64,000 nucleotides of DNA from Pyropia haitanensis. Its lineage: Eukaryota > Rhodophyta > Bangiophyceae > Bangiales > Bangiaceae. The position numbers and the translations under genes are program-made. A model generated the notes under the pieces. That model was not told the origin of the DNA. It did not search any database and saw only the letters and a program-made list of their open reading frames with translations. The DNA is taken from positions 5,472,559-5,536,558 of the forward strand of contig SDUX01000004.1 in NCBI GenBank assembly GCA_008729055.1, written 5' to 3'. Positions 35,523 through 46,713 of this stretch are shown in pieces; within the stretch, counting starts at the first letter, position 1; each line of letters begins with the position of its first letter.

Positions 35523-37637
35523 TCACTCGGCAGACCCCGTGGCGCCACTATCACGCTCAGCCTTGTCCGCTGGTGACGGGTACAACTCCTTGCCAGATGG
35601 CGGTGAAGGGGACCCGTTCCGAGCCGCTGGCGACTGCTTGTCTCGATCCGACTTGCGCACCCACCGCCCCACCTGCTCGTCGTCACTGCTGTCAATCTGA
35701 TCCCGCTCACCATCGCGCTCGGCGGCGGCGGCGGCCTCGGCGGCCAGCTGCTCGAGCTCCTCCTCCGACACGGTCTGCGCACGTAGCCGCACAATGCGCC
35801 TGTCATCCGCGTCGATCACGGTCAGCCGCACAGAATTCACAATCACCTGCGCACCGCACGGGGGGATTTCTCCCATTCGTGCCACGACCAGCCCCGAAAT
35901 GGTACCATAATCGTGCAACTCCTCCTCGTCCAGGGCCATGCCGAGTGCAGCATCCACCTTGTCCAGGTCTGAAGCACCGTCAATCGCGTAGGCACCGTCA
36001 GGGAGAAGCGTCAGATCCCGCCGCTCCGCCTCCACGTCATCGTCCTCATCGTAGATTTCGCCAACCACCTCTTCCAAAATATCCTCCAGGGTCACAAGCC
36101 CGGCAGTACCGCCGTACTCGTCCACCACGACTGCAAGGTGTAGGCGGCGTTTTCGCATCTGCTCCAGCACAGTCCAGATGGTCATGGACTCGGGGATGAA
36201 AAACGCCGTGTCTACCAGCTCCAACACCTTTCGCCGGTCCAGCTCCTCAGGTTGTTGGACCAGGTACTCGAGCAAGGACTTGGCGTATACCACGCCAATA
36301 ATGTTGTCAATGCTGCCGTCGTACACAGGCATGCGCGAGTAGTGAGATTCCCGCTCCACGTTCATGAGGTCCATAAGCGTCGCTGACGACGGCACGGCAA
36401 CCATGTCCACCCGAGGGCACATGACCTCCCGCACAGCCTTTTCCTCCAAGTCCAGAACGTTCTGAATGATCTGGCTCTCGTACTTGGCGATGCTGCCCGA
36501 GCGGTCCGCGCCCGCTACAATCAGGCGAAGCTCCTCTTCAGACACGGACGCGTTGGACTCGCCAGCAACCTTGAACAGCCGCAGGATGCAAGTAGAGAGG
36601 AAAGCCAGCACCTTGCCGAGCGGATAGAGGATGACCGAGATGGCCGAAATAGCTGGCACCATAACGCGAGCCACCTTGGCGGGCGAGTGGACGGCGAGGG
36701 CCTTGGGCAGGATTTCCCCGAAAAACAAAAACACCACCGTCATGCCAGCGGTGACAACTCCGACAGAAGCCGTGCCCAGCAGCTCCCCAGCCAGCTCCGT
36801 GACCATGGCCGTGGAAAAGACAGTGGCAGTGGTGGTAGCCACCAGGATGGTAGTCAAAAAGCGAGTCAGGTCCTTCTCCAGCACAGCAAATGGAGAGTCT
36901 GCACCCTCTTTGTCCGCCAGCTCTCGCACTTTCCACGGCCACAGTGTAGTGATGGCCGTTTCAGCGGCCGCGAGAGCTGCACCCGCAAAGAAGAGTACGA
37001 CACCAAGGATAACCAGCGGTCGGCTGGTAGGCGGCTTGATCCCCGCGGCCGAGGACGCGAGCACGTCCGAGCCCGCCGCTACAGCGGCACGAAGGCCTGC
37101 GCCAAAAACGCAAACGAGAGCAACCAGGCCCGCCAAAGCTACCCGCCGCAGGCGGCTACCGCCTACCAGTATCGCCGTGCGCAGCGCGTGCAAAACTACG
37201 CGCCAACGCCATGGACTGTGCCACACCGCCTGTGCCACCGTCGCGAGCGAACGGCGAGAGCGGGTCAGTCCAGCATCCACCGGAGCTCGTCCACCCGCTG
37301 CCAGTCCAAGAGACGGTGCAGGGCCAGCGTCCAATTCCCTAGGTCCCAAGGGATCCGCTTCCGCCACCGACGAACACGCCCGCAGCAATGGCAGTCCAGC
37401 TGGGCCACGCAGGGGTGCACCAGCCGACGGCGACAGCACGGGGCCGCGGCGGCATCGCTTCGCACAGGGAAGCGCCCGGGGCCGCCCTGTCCGCGCAGTC
37501 ACCACCGTCGACGCCGCCGCCCCCGCGGCGGTACAAAACGGAACCGACGCCGCCGTTGACACAAACGCCCCAGAGTGGCTGGCAGAAGGGGGGGGGCGCG
37601 ACGGCCCCCGATGAGTCCCGCCCGCCCCCATCATCAT
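35523..37637 (-). CDS. CNNM/CorC-family transporter (DUF21 + CBS pair + CorC_HlyC), probably plastid
   Basis: Intronless; 704 residues from the first of three ATGs at 37637-37629. The frame extends another 66 codons to 37835, but that part overlaps a low-GC, CCAAT-rich promoter-like segment, so the inner start is preferred. Residues ~1-150 are Ser/Ala/Arg-rich and look like an organelle transit peptide. DUF21 membrane domain at ~205-350 (LVILGVVLFFAGAALAAAET; TAGMTVVFLFFGEILPKALA); CBS pair at ~405-500 (VMCPRVDMVAVPSSATLMDL; SRMPVYDGSIDNIIGVVY); then VVVDEYGGTAGLVTLEDILE and a CorC_HlyC domain at ~545-615 (YAIDGASDLDKVDAALGMAL). Plant and bacterial relatives are linked to Mg2+ efflux/homeostasis in chloroplast or plasma membrane. 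Divergently arranged with SAR1. Confidence 0.94.
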   Translation of the reverse strand: MMMGAGGTHRGPSRPPPSASHSGAFVSTAASVPFCTAAGAAASTVVTARTGRPRALPCAKRCRRGPVLSPSAGAPLRGPAGLPLLRACSSVAEADPLGPRELDAGPAPSLGLAAGGRAPVDAGLTRSRRSLATVAQAVWHSPWRWRVVLHALRTAILVGGSRLRRVALAGLVALVCVFGAGLRAAVAAGSDVLASSAAGIKPPTSRPLVILGVVLFFAGAALAAAETAITTLWPWKVRELADKEGADSPFAVLEKDLTRFLTTILVATTTATVFSTAMVTELAGELLGTASVGVVTAGMTVVFLFFGEILPKALAVHSPAKVARVMVPAISAISVILYPLGKVLAFLSTCILRLFKVAGESNASVSEEELRLIVAGADRSGSIAKYESQIIQNVLDLEEKAVREVMCPRVDMVAVPSSATLMDLMNVERESHYSRMPVYDGSIDNIIGVVYAKSLLEYLVQQPEELDRRKVLELVDTAFFIPESMTIWTVLEQMRKRRLHLAVVVDEYGGTAGLVTLEDILEEVVGEIYDEDDDVEAERRDLTLLPDGAYAIDGASDLDKVDAALGMALDEEELHDYGTISGLVVARMGEIPPCGAQVIVNSVRLTVIDADDRRIVRLRAQTVSEEELEQLAAEAAAAAERDGERDQIDSSDDEQVGRWVRKSDRDKQSPAARNGSPSPPSGKELYPSPADKAERDSGATGSAE

Positions 37638-38277
37638 GGCGGCGACGCCGCCACGGTCGCGGGGGCGATCCAGGGGCGGCGAGGGACCGAGGCGGAGCCG
37701 CACGGGCCAGCGAGAGGCGCGGGGCGCGTCTGCAGGGAGCAAAGCTGCATCCGAGATGACGATCGAACGTTGGGATTTTCGGTACAATTGGCTTTCCATT
37801 GCGATAGTTTGATCGGCCATTAGCCATTCTTTCATTGGTCTGCACCAATAGGCACACGCTGTGGCGCAGGCCGTCGTGGCTGATCTGGCCTACGGTGACG
37901 GCCAAGCGATCCTTGGCGAACGAGTACATAAATATATTAATTACACGAAACGCTCACCAGCTTTTATTGAAAAGTTTTGGTGCACAGTAATGCGCGCATT
38001 GCTGTCCGCGGAATCGATACAGCTTGTTTCACGTTTTGCTGACCCGCCTGATGATGCTGTCAGCAGAGCGGTCGTCTTCGATTCGAACTATAGGCGGCCG
38101 TTGCACCGGTAGGTAATTGTGTTCCACGTCCCTCCTGGTCTTGTGGTGGCTGCAACCCCTTGCACTCCCCCATACCTGACACGCGCACACTCGCACTGTC
38201 ATCGGTTGTTGGGTGCGAGGGAGGGTCTCTGGGCGGTAACGGTAATCTCCTACGTCGTCCCCCCGCTATTGCCCGCC
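37638..38277. promoter_or_regulatory. Divergent promoter region between CNNM/CorC and SAR1 genes
   Basis: About 640 nt separate the two start codons. The CNNM-proximal half is low in GC and holds several NF-Y-type elements: caattggc (~37785), cattggtc (~37833) and accaatag (~37845). Nearer SAR1 the DNA is balanced in composition. Shared bidirectional control is possible but inferred from layout only. Confidence 0.45.
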
Positions 38278-39516
38278 ATGTTTGAGTGGTTTTGGAACAT
38301 CCTCTACAACCTGGGTACGTCGGACGTCAGCGCAGCGGCGTTGCGCCTGGTTCTTAAGGAGGGGACGTCATCCTTGTTCTTCACAGCGACACTGGTGCTT
38401 GCCGTGTTGCTTGTACCTCTCCAGACCGCGCGGGTTGCTCGGCGCTGACTCTCCGTGTGGACCAACTGTGTGCGCTGAACGCATCGTCCTTGGCAATGGC
38501 GCGCTGTTGTTTGCGCTGCTTTGTTCCCACTGGTTCCGCTCGTCTGCGTGGTCCTGGACTGATGCTGACGCCGATTGTGCTTGGATGGCGTTTTGGATGC
38601 GAATTGCTACTCTGTGTGTACCCCTCATTCAGGCCTGGCCCACAAGAATGCCAGATGTTTGTTCCTGGGTCTTGACAATGTGCGTTGAAGCGGACTCGTT
38701 GCGCGTGTGGCTGATGTGCGGTGTCTCGGGATCGCAGCGCGTGATCTTTGTCGGTAACCTTCCTGGCCATCGTTTTGCGGGTGTCGTCGACGACACATGC
38801 GGGTGTTGGGACCATCTGGTGACGTAACCTGTGCTGTTACAGGCGCCATGGCATTCGTACCCGATGGTTGCGTTCATGCTGAGGTGCGTGCCCTGAGGTT
38901 GTTGGCCGGTGCTGACTGCTGGGGGTTTCACTGCCTGCTACTTTGTTTCTTCTTGTGTGTCTGTACCTCGTTTTTTTGACTGTCCATTCTTGCCGCCATT
39001 TTCTATCTTTCATTCCTACCCACTTGATAGGCCGGCAAGACCACTCTGATGCACGTACTCCGGGACAACCGGGTGGCGTTGCATGTGCCGACGCAGCAGC
39101 CGACGGCTGAAGAGATTGTTATCGGTGCGGTGCGCTTCCGCGCCTTTGACCTGGGCGGGCACGAGGCGGCTCGGCAGATCTGGCGCAACTACTACGCCAA
39201 GGTGGATGCGGTGGTCTTCCTGGTAGACTCAGTGGACAGCGAGCGCTTCCCCGAGGTCAAGGCTGAGCTGGACGGGCTGCTCGGTGACGAGCAGCTGAAG
39301 GACGTGCCGTTCCTCATTCTGGGCAACAAGATTGACATGCGCGGCGCTGCCTCGGAGGATGAGCTGCGTGTGTCTCTTGGGCTTCATACGCTGACGACGG
39401 GCAAGGGCAGCAACCTGGTTGCGGATATCCGTCCGATTGAGATCTTCATGTGTTCCGTGGTGCGCAGAATGGGCTTTGGGGATGGTTTCCGCTGGCTGTC
39501 ACAGTACCTGAGCTGA
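38278..39516 (+). CDS. SAR1: SAR1 small GTPase (COPII coat assembly)
   Basis: Three exons: 38278-38314, 38633-38679 (47 nt) and 39031-39516, introns 318 and 351 nt with gtacgt and gtgcgt donors; 189 residues, the usual SAR1 length. The N-terminus [13 protein letters not shown] is the hydrophobic/amphipathic segment that inserts in ER membrane. Exon 2 gives [14 protein letters not shown] and exon 3 begins [12 protein letters not shown], so the G1 loop GLDNAGKTT is split by an intron. Other motifs: PTQQPT switch [10 protein letters not shown] (G3), GNKID (G4), CSVVRRMG (G5), and the terminal [11 protein letters not shown]. In all eukaryotes SAR1-GTP recruits Sec23/24 to ER exit sites. Every functional motif is present. 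Confidence 0.97.
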
Positions 39517-40329
39517 GAAGCGTGATTGGGGGGGATAGGCAGCGTGCAGCGGGCCGCCGCCGACCAATCATCCTTTATTGTTGGGTTGCGTGAGAGGGGT
39601 TGGTGTGTCGGTGTGTATCATTGCAGGGGGGTGTACGCGAACCAGATGCCAGGCGGCTATCAAGGCATTTATCTCTGGTTCGGTGGACCCAATTGATGTG
39701 AGCATGGCTATTGGGATGACTGCGGAGTCGTCGACGTCCAGACGTGGAGAGTGTTGAAAGGAGCTGCATCCAGAGCTCGTGAAACGTTATGGCAACATGG
39801 TTCAGTGCCATTTGTGGAACGGGTTGCTCCTCCACTACGGATCAGTGCTCGCATGGCCGGCCTACCTGCTGTGACGGAGCCAAGACGTTGCCACCGTCGA
39901 TGACACATGACAAAGACGGCCCACAAACAGCACGTTATTGGATGCGTCAGGAACCACACTTGGCCTCGGGAGCTCGCCAAGGAAGGGGGCCTTCCGAGTC
40001 CGACCGCCAAAGCAGACCAGTCCAGAGCCTCTGGCGAAAGCGGTGGCACCGGGGAGGCAGGCCCCTACGGTCCGCGTCAAGTCCTCGAGTTGACGCACGG
40101 GTACCAAGTAGAAAAAATTCCAAGCCCTGTGTTCTTTCCCATGTAAGTCGCACCGATGTGCACCTTCAATTTGCTTGGTCGGAGCGCGGCGACTGCACTC
40201 GGAGTCAAGGTCTGTGCCCCGACCTGCGCATGTACACGATGCTGTTCTGTGGGCGGGGACTGAGTCCGCTTGCCAAGCGCGTCTGTATGCGGGCCCCGCG
40301 GTCGGGAGTGCCGCGCTGCGGTGGACACT
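39517..40329. other. Intergenic spacer SAR1-TPS
   Basis: No gene seen. Balanced composition, a TTTATTGTTGG phrase at ~39575 just after SAR1 (possible 3' processing region) and ATTGG at ~39955 that may belong to the TPS promoter. Confidence 0.4.
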
Positions 40330-43300
40330 ATGAGCGTCGTTGACGCCCTCGGCGATGTGCTCCAGCCGGATGGTGTGGCCCAGTCCTCCTTGGTGACGAT
40401 GGCGGACATGGAGCGCCAGGAGCGATTGATCATTGGGCAGATGCAAGTAAGCTGAGCGCTGCCGTCTGTCACTTGGGCTCTTCTTCTCGTGGGGCTTTTC
40501 TTTCTGTTCGTGTACTTTTTGCACCTCTTGTTCCCCTGGAAGACCATGCTTGTTGATATTGTTTGCTGTTTTGCGTTATGGTGAAGCATTGGTACACGCT
40601 CCTCCGCAGTGTTTCTGCGGCGTCGTCTTTCTTGCGGTTCTCCTGTAGTGCCGCTGTGTTTGCGGGACTAACCGCTGGTCATGCGTTTTGGGGTGTCCGT
40701 CCTTTCCCCCTTCCTCTCTGTTGCGCTGTGTGCACTGTATTCCGTAGGAATTGCGTCGAAAGCTGGACGATGCTCGCATCCGGAGCGGCGTCAAGCGTTC
40801 GCGGCGGCCCAAGCGACGGGGCGCTGCCCTCTCCTCGGATGGTCTCAGCGCTGAAATCGCCACTCACGACCTGCTCTCTCCTGGTGCGTTGGCAGCGTCC
40901 GCGGGGCCGGCGGCTGCGGCGGCCGCGGCTGCGGCGGGCTCGCGTCCCCCTGCGGGACCGGCCAGCGCGGCCAGCCCTTCTGCGAGGGCTGCAGCCGCTG
41001 CCGCAGTGGCAGGTGAGGGTGGCGGTAACGGTGAAGGCGTCGGCGGTGGCAGTCGCGGCAGCATCGGTGGGGGAGGTGGCGCCGGCGCCAGCGGGGTGGG
41101 TGCCGGCGCGTCCTTTTTTTCTGGCGTACGCGCCGATGACTCGTCCTTTTTTCTTCCAACACCATCGTACGACCGCCCCGGTCGGCAGCGGATTGTGTCA
41201 GTCTCGCTTCGGCTGCCGTCTAAGGCAGACCGCCAGTCGGCGCGACAGCAGCTGTTTGACAGTGGGCTGCCACCAAAGGGCATGTTCGTCCTCGAGCGTA
41301 CGGCTGATGTGCCTTTTGTCTGGGTCGGCCTGCTGCCATCTACGGACAGTGAACGTGGCCGGTCTAGAGGAGAGGATAGCCGTCATCACGGCAGCGGTGG
41401 CGGCGGTCACGGCCGTAGCGGTAGCGGGGGTGGCGGCGGCGGCAATGGCGACGGTGGCAGCGGTGACCACGGTAACGGTGGTGGTAGCAATGGCGTACGG
41501 TATGGTAAGGGTAGCAGGAGCAATGGCATAGACCTGGACGACCCTGTGAGCCGCTCCTACAATCCCTGGCGTGACGACCTTTCTTCCTCCCAACGACGGT
41601 TGGGGAGCGGACGACGGCCGCCGCGAGGCAGCCGCGGCAAAGACCCTGCTGACCGCTCACGGTACGTGGCAGTGACGTTGCCATCGTCGCTTGAGGCCCC
41701 CTTTTATGCGTTTTGCGAGGAGACCCTGTGGCGTCTGCTGCATTATGACTACGGCGCGCTCGGCAACGGCGGGAGTGGTGGCGTTGACACCCGCGACTGG
41801 GAGGCCTATCAGGCGGTGAACCGTCGCTTTGCGGAGGCCGTGACGGAGGTGTACGAGGAGGGTGACCTGGTGTGGGTTCACAACTATCACCTGTTACTAC
41901 TACCAGCGATGCTTCGGCGGCGGTTATGGTACGCCAAGATTGGCTTCTTTCTGTACACGCCGTTCCCGTCGTCTGAAATCTTTCGGCTGCTGCCGCAGCG
42001 GTCTGAAGTGCTGCGCGGCATCCTCGGCGCGGACCTCGCTGGCTTTCACACCTACGACTACTCGAAGCAGTTCCTCGCCTCTTGTGCGCGGCTACTGGGT
42101 CTGGAGGGTTCCCCGAAGGGTATCCAGGTGGAGCCCGGCGGCGGCCATGTGTGTGAGATTGGCATTTATCCGCCAGGCATTGATGTGGCTGGCCTCAAGG
42201 CGCACGTGGTGTCCAAGGCGGTCCGTGCACGGGTGCTAGAGTTGCGCGACCGCTTTGCTGGCCGAGCGGTTGTTGTCAGCGTGGAGCGACTAGACGATGC
42301 GTTTGCAGGCATCCCGCTAACGCTGTTGGCGTTCGAGTCGCTGCTGCACAAGCACCCTGAGTACGTCACGGCGGTGGTTCTGGTGCTGGTGGCCACCATT
42401 CCCCGCCACCCGCGGCAGCTGTCATCGTATCGCGCCCTGGCGTCCCAGATTAACACCTCTGTTGGCCGGATCAATAGCACGTATGGGTCCATCGGGACCT
42501 CACCCGTACACTTCATCAATGCAGAACTGCCGCAGGACGAGCTGTACGCTCTCATGTCGGTCGGCTCCGTCTGTGTCGTGTCCTCCATCCGTGACGGCAT
42601 GTCGCTGGTGCCCTACGAGTGGGCTATCTGTCAGCACGCGGGCAACAGAGGCCCGCTGATTCTGTCTGAGTTTGCGGCCGCTGCCCACTCGTTTTCCACC
42701 GCCCGTCATGTCAACCCGTGGGACGTTGACGACCTTCGGGACAAGCTAGCTGCCTGTCTGACGATGCCGACAATGGACAAGCGCTCCCGCGACGAGGCGG
42801 CCTACCGCTTTGTGACAACCCACACGGCGCAGCTGTGGGGTCTCAACTTTCTGGAGGACCTGGAAGAAATTGAGCCGGTGCGTGCGCGGGTGGTGGCCAC
42901 ACCGCACTTGGACGAGGCGGCGCTGTCAGACAGCCTTCGTTCATCCACCAAGCGCAAGCTGTTCGTGTTGGATTATGACGGCACTCTCATCCCCTTCCAT
43001 CCGTTGTGGCAACTCGCTGCCCCACCGCCGACTGTGACGGATTTTGTAACCAATCTGGTATCCCAGCCTGATGTGGAGGTCATCATCCTTTCTGGCCGCG
43101 ACCGCGCCAAGCTGTCTGCCTGGTTCCCTGACAGCCGCATTGGGCTGGCAGCTGAGCATGGCCACTTCCTTCGGCTCCCCAACGAGACCGAGTGGCAGGT
43201 GCTGCCTCGGGGATACAGCACTAACGCGCCGCCGCCACCTAGCGGGCCGCCGCCACTCAACGCGTCGGCGCCGCCCAACACGCCGGCCCCTTCCAACACT

Positions 43301-44605
43301 GTGACGCCGGCCATGCCTCCGGCGATGCCGGGTGTGCTGTCGTCGTCGGGCGTAAACGTCGACACCCCGTCGCTCATTGCGCTGCCGAAGTCTTTGGCCT
43401 CCCTGCCGGTCACGGCGCCTGCGGCGGCTGCCGTTGATGACACTAGCAACCGCCGTCCACAGCCGGTAAGTGACGGCGGTGCATCCCCCTCCCTGCTGGT
43501 TGTGCCTGACCCGCGGGACGGGACGGCAGACGTGGCCGCCGGGGAGCCACCGTTGCTTAGCCCAGCAGGCTCGCGTGATGCCGCTCTCGCGGCAGCGTCT
43601 GGAGCCCCAGACACCACTGCTGGCGGTCGCGGCCACAAGAAGCATGTGTCTGTGCTGTCCAGCGACAGTTCCAGTGGCAGCGGCAGCAGCAGCGGCATTG
43701 GGGTGGACAGTGGAAGCGCCAGTGCCAGCGCTGGTGCCAGCGTGGGCGGTCGTGAGCGCGGGCGCCGGAGCAGCAAAGGCGGTGGTGAGGGTGGCGGCAG
43801 CAGCATGGACAGCCGCGGAGGCTTGGTCCCAGTTCTGGGCGTGGCGGCGGCCGGCTCGTCGCCACGCAGCGGGCCAGACGCAGCCGTTGGCGGAGAGGGC
43901 GGTGGCGGGGTGCGGCTTCCCCCCCCCACCGTAACGCCCATACCCGGAGGCGGTGTGCCGGTCGGTGCGCCAAGCCCGACACTAGGCAGCACCGCTGCCA
44001 GCACTGGCCACATCGCGGCGTGGAAGTCCGCGGTGCTTCCCGTCATGCGACACTTTGTAGAGCGTACCCCCGGGGCGGTGATGGAGGAAGGGGAGGCCAC
44101 CGTGACGTGGCATTACTACGACGCGGACGTGGACTTTGGGCGGTGGCAGGCGCGGGACCTGCAAAAGCACCTCGAGTCGTTCCTCCTCCAGCACCTATCT
44201 GTGGAGGTGGTGTCGGGCGAGAAGCCCGGCAAGTGGATCAAGGTGCGGCCGAGCGGGGTGGACAAGGCCGGCGCCGTGCAGCGGGCGCTGGAGCTGTCGG
44301 GCGCCCGCTTTGACTGGGCCATTGTCGCGGGCGACGACCGGTCGGACGAGCCGATGTACGAGCTGCTGCGCAACGAGCGCAAGCTGGGGGAGCTCGGCTT
44401 TCGTGGCCGCACGCTCAGCGTGCGCGTCGGCCTGGGCACCCAGACCGCCGCGGACTATGTGGTGGACTCGCCCACCCGGCTGATGACGATCATTGACAGC
44501 GTGTTGTTTGAGGAGGAGAGCGGGGCGGGGGTGGCCGAGGAGAGGGACTTTCTCTCCGAGCACAACTGGACAGAGGCGGGCTTGGCCGGTCTCGGCGCCG
44601 ACTGA
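40330..44605 (+). CDS. TPS: Trehalose-6-phosphate synthase/phosphatase fusion with degenerate synthase site
   Basis: Exons 40330-40446 and 40748-44605 (intron 301 nt, gtaagc...cgtag, phase 0); 1324 residues. GT20 domain at ~185-755: RIVSVSLRLP, a Gly/Ser insertion at ~240-330, VWVHNYHLLLLPAMLRRR (~415), VERLDDAFAGIPLTL (~550), SIRDGMSLVPYEWAICQ (~653). TPP (HAD) domain at ~775-1290: LDYDGTLIPF, IILSGRDR, AAEHGHFLRLP, KPGKWIKVRPSGVDKAGAV and VAGDDRSDEPMYELL. The phosphatase motifs DxDGT and GDDxSDE are intact. The synthase half has Asn where HDYHL normally has Asp and lacks the Lys of RLDYxKG, resembling plant class II TPS proteins that have no or little synthase activity. A disordered insertion (~860-1125) interrupts the TPP domain. 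Role in trehalose-6-P metabolism or signalling. Confidence 0.94.
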
Positions 44606-45060
44606 GCGGCGCCGGTCTCTGGGTGAGCAGCCTGGGGCCGCGTCGGCCGACGGTCCCGCCCCCTCGGGGCGGTGTAGATATCGAGTGGGGAGAGACCTCG
44701 GGGGTAAAGAGGGGACGCCAGTCGTACCCCCCTGTGTTCGACCGTTTCCGCTTACCGACTGCGCTGGGTGGAAGGGAGAGCCCTGCGGAGCGGGGCTCGA
44801 AAAGTCCGACTTAACCCCGCCGCGCACCACTACGCAACACCCCCTCCCTACCCTGCTATCTCGTGCCCGCCGCCCGCCATCCCCTTTCCACCCCGCCTGC
44901 CGCGCCACATCCCACCACCCCCGACCTACCTCGCAACCCGCGACACCTTCCCCACCACCACCCCGCGCCCGTCCCGCTTTTCACTCACCCTCTCAGAGAC
45001 GCCCTCCGCCTCCGCCCCCCCCCGCCCAGCCCAGTGCCCCAGTCCCCCCCCCCCCCCCCC
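44606..45060. other. Convergent spacer TPS / G3P dehydrogenase
   Basis: 455 nt between two converging stop codons. Ends in a C run just before the minus-strand stop at 45061. No terminator hairpin or gene recognised. Confidence 0.4.
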
Positions 45061-46275
45061 TCAATCCTCTTGGCGAGGCGGCATGGCGAGCAGCGCGTCT
45101 AGACCGTCGCGGGGCGTCAGCCGCCCGTCGAGGACCGCCGCCACGCCGAGCAGGATGGGGTACCGGATGGCCGCCCGCGCGGCGGCTGTCGTCAGCCCGC
45201 CCGCGTCGCCTGCGTCCATCGCGGCGCTGCCCGACAGGAGCCACCGCTCCAGCGCGCGGGCGGTCTCGATGCCTTCGGCGATCTGGTCACTCGACGCGAG
45301 GATGTCGTCGAGCGACTCGCCCCGCCCGAGCCGCACCCCCACCGTCCGGTTGCGGCTGAGCGGCCCAAAGCAGGTGAGGAACGTGTCGCCCACCCCCGAC
45401 AGGCCCGACAGCGTCACCGCCGAGGCGCCCTTGAGCAGCGCGATGCGGCGCATCTCGGAGCACCCGCGGGTGACGAGCGCGGCCATGGCGTTGGTGCCCA
45501 GGCCGAGGCCGTCGCTCATGCCCGCCGCGATCGCAATCACATTCTTGATGGCACCCGCCACTTCCAGGCCCACCGGGTCGGCAGACGTGAACACCTTGAA
45601 GGAGGGGGAGGAGAGCATCGCCGCCAGCTGGTGCGCAAACGGCCGCGCGTCGGCGGCAATGACGACCGCGGTGGGCAGCCCCGAGATGACCTCCTTGGCA
45701 AACGACGGGCCCGACAGGAAGGCGTACTGCCGGTCGGTGCCGAGGAGCGCCGGCAGGAGCTCGCACATGAGCCACAGCGACGACACCTCCAGGCCCTTGG
45801 ACGTGCACAGGATGGGGAGGTCGGGCGGGTAGGCCGCGAGGTGGCCCTCGACAAACGCGCGCGTCACCTGCACCGGCACCGCGTGGACGCACAGGGCGGC
45901 GCCGTCAAACGCGGCGGCCGCGTCGGTGGTGGCGACCACGTTGGGCGGCAGCACGTGCTCCGACAGGTACTTTGGGTTGCGGTGCCGCGCGTTGATCTCG
46001 GCCGCCACCCAGCCGCGCCGCGCGAGGAGCGTGACGGGATACCCGTTGCGCGCGAGCACCGTCGCGAGGGCGGTGCCAAACGAGCCACAGCCCGCAACGA
46101 CGACCTTGGTCCGCGCCGCCGTCGCGGGGTCCCGCTTCACCCGCGACCGCTGCAGCCACTGCTCGTCTTCCGACGTGGGGGGGGGGACCAGGCTGGCGCC
46201 GGCGGGCCGCCCGTCCCGGCCGGCCGGGGGGGGGGTGGCGGCGGCAGCAGGCCCAGCCGCCGACGCCCGCCCGGC

Positions 46276-46315
<40 letters not shown>

Positions 46316-46625
46316 GTGGTGGTGGTGGTGGTGGTGGTGGTGGTGGTGGTGGTAGCAGCAGAGGAGGCGGCGGGGGTAGAGGCGACAGCGACGGCGGCGG
46401 CGGCGACGGCGGCAGCGGCAGCAGCAACGTCGGCGGCGGTGGTGGCGGTGGCTGTCGCGGTCGCCGCTGCAGCCGCCGACGCCGCCCGGCCCGTGGGGGG
46501 CGAGCCGCGAGCGGTGTGGCCGCCGCTGCCGACGCGGCCGCCGCCGCCACCGCCGCCGCCGGCCGTGGCGGCCACCGGCACGGCGGCGGCGCCACTGGCG
46601 GCGGCGGTAGCGGCGGCGGCGGGCG

Positions 46626-46677
<52 letters not shown>

Positions 46678-46713
46678 CCCCCCCCCCCCCAAGGCACGCG
46701 GCGTCCCCCCCAC
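45061..46713 (-). CDS. GPDH: NAD(P)+-dependent glycerol-3-phosphate dehydrogenase (GpsA type)
   Basis: 550 residues if started at ATG 46713. The first ~200 are Ala/Gly/Thr/Pro triplet-coded (poly-Thr from a GGT-repeat on the plus strand). The enzyme begins at ~210: KVVVAGCGSFGTALATVLAR (Rossmann GxGxxG), ARRGWVAAEINARHRNPKYL, CTSKGLEVSSLW, FLSGPSFAKEVISGLPTAVV, LEVAGAIKNVIAIAAGMSDG with the catalytic Lys, LSGLSGVGDTFLTC and NRTVGVRLGRGES. It interconverts dihydroxyacetone phosphate and sn-glycerol-3-phosphate for glycerolipid synthesis. The true start is uncertain: ATG 47033 (MAAFIGVAAAAAAGACSSS) looks like a targeting peptide but lies in another frame, separated by a C12 run and an unresolved segment. 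The catalytic part is complete. Confidence 0.95.
46278..46353. repeat. GGC then GGT trinucleotide tract inside the G3P dehydrogenase N-terminus
   Basis: About 11 GGC triplets followed by about 14 GGT triplets on the plus strand, read on the minus strand as poly-Thr then poly-Ala. A CCA tract (~46903-46950) and other GGC tracts flank it. Confidence 0.9.

Noticed and set aside
35523..37835. Longer start (ATG 37835) for the CNNM/CorC protein
   Set aside because: The extra 66 codons cover a low-GC CCAAT-rich segment that looks like promoter/leader.
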